DNA of 64,000 bases. Source: Sphingobacterium sp. SYP-B4668. GTDB lineage: Bacteria > Bacteroidota > Bacteroidia > Sphingobacteriales > Sphingobacteriaceae. The notes below the pieces were generated by a model that had not been told where the DNA came from, ran no database searches, and saw nothing but the letters and a program-made list of their open reading frames with translations. Both the position numbers and the translations under genes were made by a program. The stretch spans positions 930,001 to 994,000 of the forward strand of contig NZ_CP115483.1 of the NCBI RefSeq assembly GCF_027627455.1, read 5' to 3'. Below, piece after piece: positions 63,923 to 64,000 of this stretch (its first letter is position 1; each line of letters opens with the position of its first letter).

Positions 63923-64000
63923 TGCAGATAATTAAGATTTCCATTCTCATACTTTTTGTACTGATTACCAAACTTAGTTTTGGACAGTATACGTTGTTCC
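63923..64000 (+). CDS. Probable GLPGLI-family exported protein, N-terminal fragment
   Basis: The window ends 26 codons into this gene. MQIIKISILILFVLITKLSFGQ is a good signal peptide, followed by YTLF. The GLPGLI identification rests on position directly after this type of outer-membrane barrel, where such genes usually sit, not on the visible residues. Confidence 0.45.

Noticed and set aside
1..64000. Search for CRISPR arrays, tRNA/rRNA genes, transposases or phage genes
   Set aside because: No spaced direct-repeat array, cloverleaf, rRNA signature or recombinase-like protein was seen on either strand by eye.

Overview
The window looks like a contiguous piece of chromosome from a Bacteroidota bacterium, most likely Sphingobacteriaceae (Sphingobacterium or a close relative). 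The evidence is protein families typical of that group (HYC_CC_PP, GLPGLI, DUF4834, PepSY-like and DUF3472 proteins, FloA, Sphingobacterium-like TilS, RecF and AsnS) and the Bacteroidota promoter box TAnnTTTG, sometimes with a TTG or TTTG about 20 bases upstream. I found no rRNA, tRNA, insertion sequence, prophage or CRISPR array. The genus is inference.

Layout. 1-4.7 kb: the first codons of a probable rsmG, a membrane glycosyltransferase, then tgt, an LptF/LptG permease and an EamA exporter. 4.7-10.7 kb: glutamate synthase gltB-gltD (minus strand) behind a perfect AT-rich palindrome. 11-17.4 kb: an outer-membrane protein, a sulfatase, an Ala-Glu-type epimerase, a deoxyhypusine-synthase-like enzyme and rdgB. 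17.4-24.4 kb: an OstA/LptA-like protein, tilS, recF, a DUF721 protein and a Sua5/YrdC enzyme. 24.5-32 kb: asnS, sucC, a LolD-like ATPase with three downstream genes ending in an S41 lipoprotein peptidase, and a LacI regulator. 32-36.8 kb: two different dihydrolipoamide dehydrogenases, small proteins and an azurin-like lipoprotein. 36.8-43.3 kb: a four-gene signalling operon (hybrid kinase with three receiver domains, CheR, CheB, receiver-kinase-receiver). 43.9-48 kb: floA, a DUF5077/DUF3472 protein, a candidate small RNA, a KdsC-type phosphatase and maf. 48-53 kb: a probable metal-handling locus (TonB receptor with two HMA domains, HYC_CC_PP protein) and two PepSY-like proteins. 53-57 kb: trpD-trpF-trpB-trpA behind a readable transcription attenuator. 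57-64 kb: DUF2795 protein, ABC ATPase, acyltransferase, M20 dipeptidase, a TonB-receptor-like barrel and the start of a probable GLPGLI protein.

Most of the window is housekeeping. The strongest non-routine items are the trp attenuator with a 15-residue leader peptide containing three consecutive Trp codons; a minus-strand transcription unit of about 120 nt with its own promoter and terminator; the TonB receptor carrying a duplicated HMA plus HECC module and a His-rich linker; the CheR/CheB/hybrid-kinase operon with no chemoreceptor; and the palindrome ahead of gltB. Many start codons were revised to downstream ATGs because the longest open frame began at TTG or GTG, in some cases inside a promoter box.
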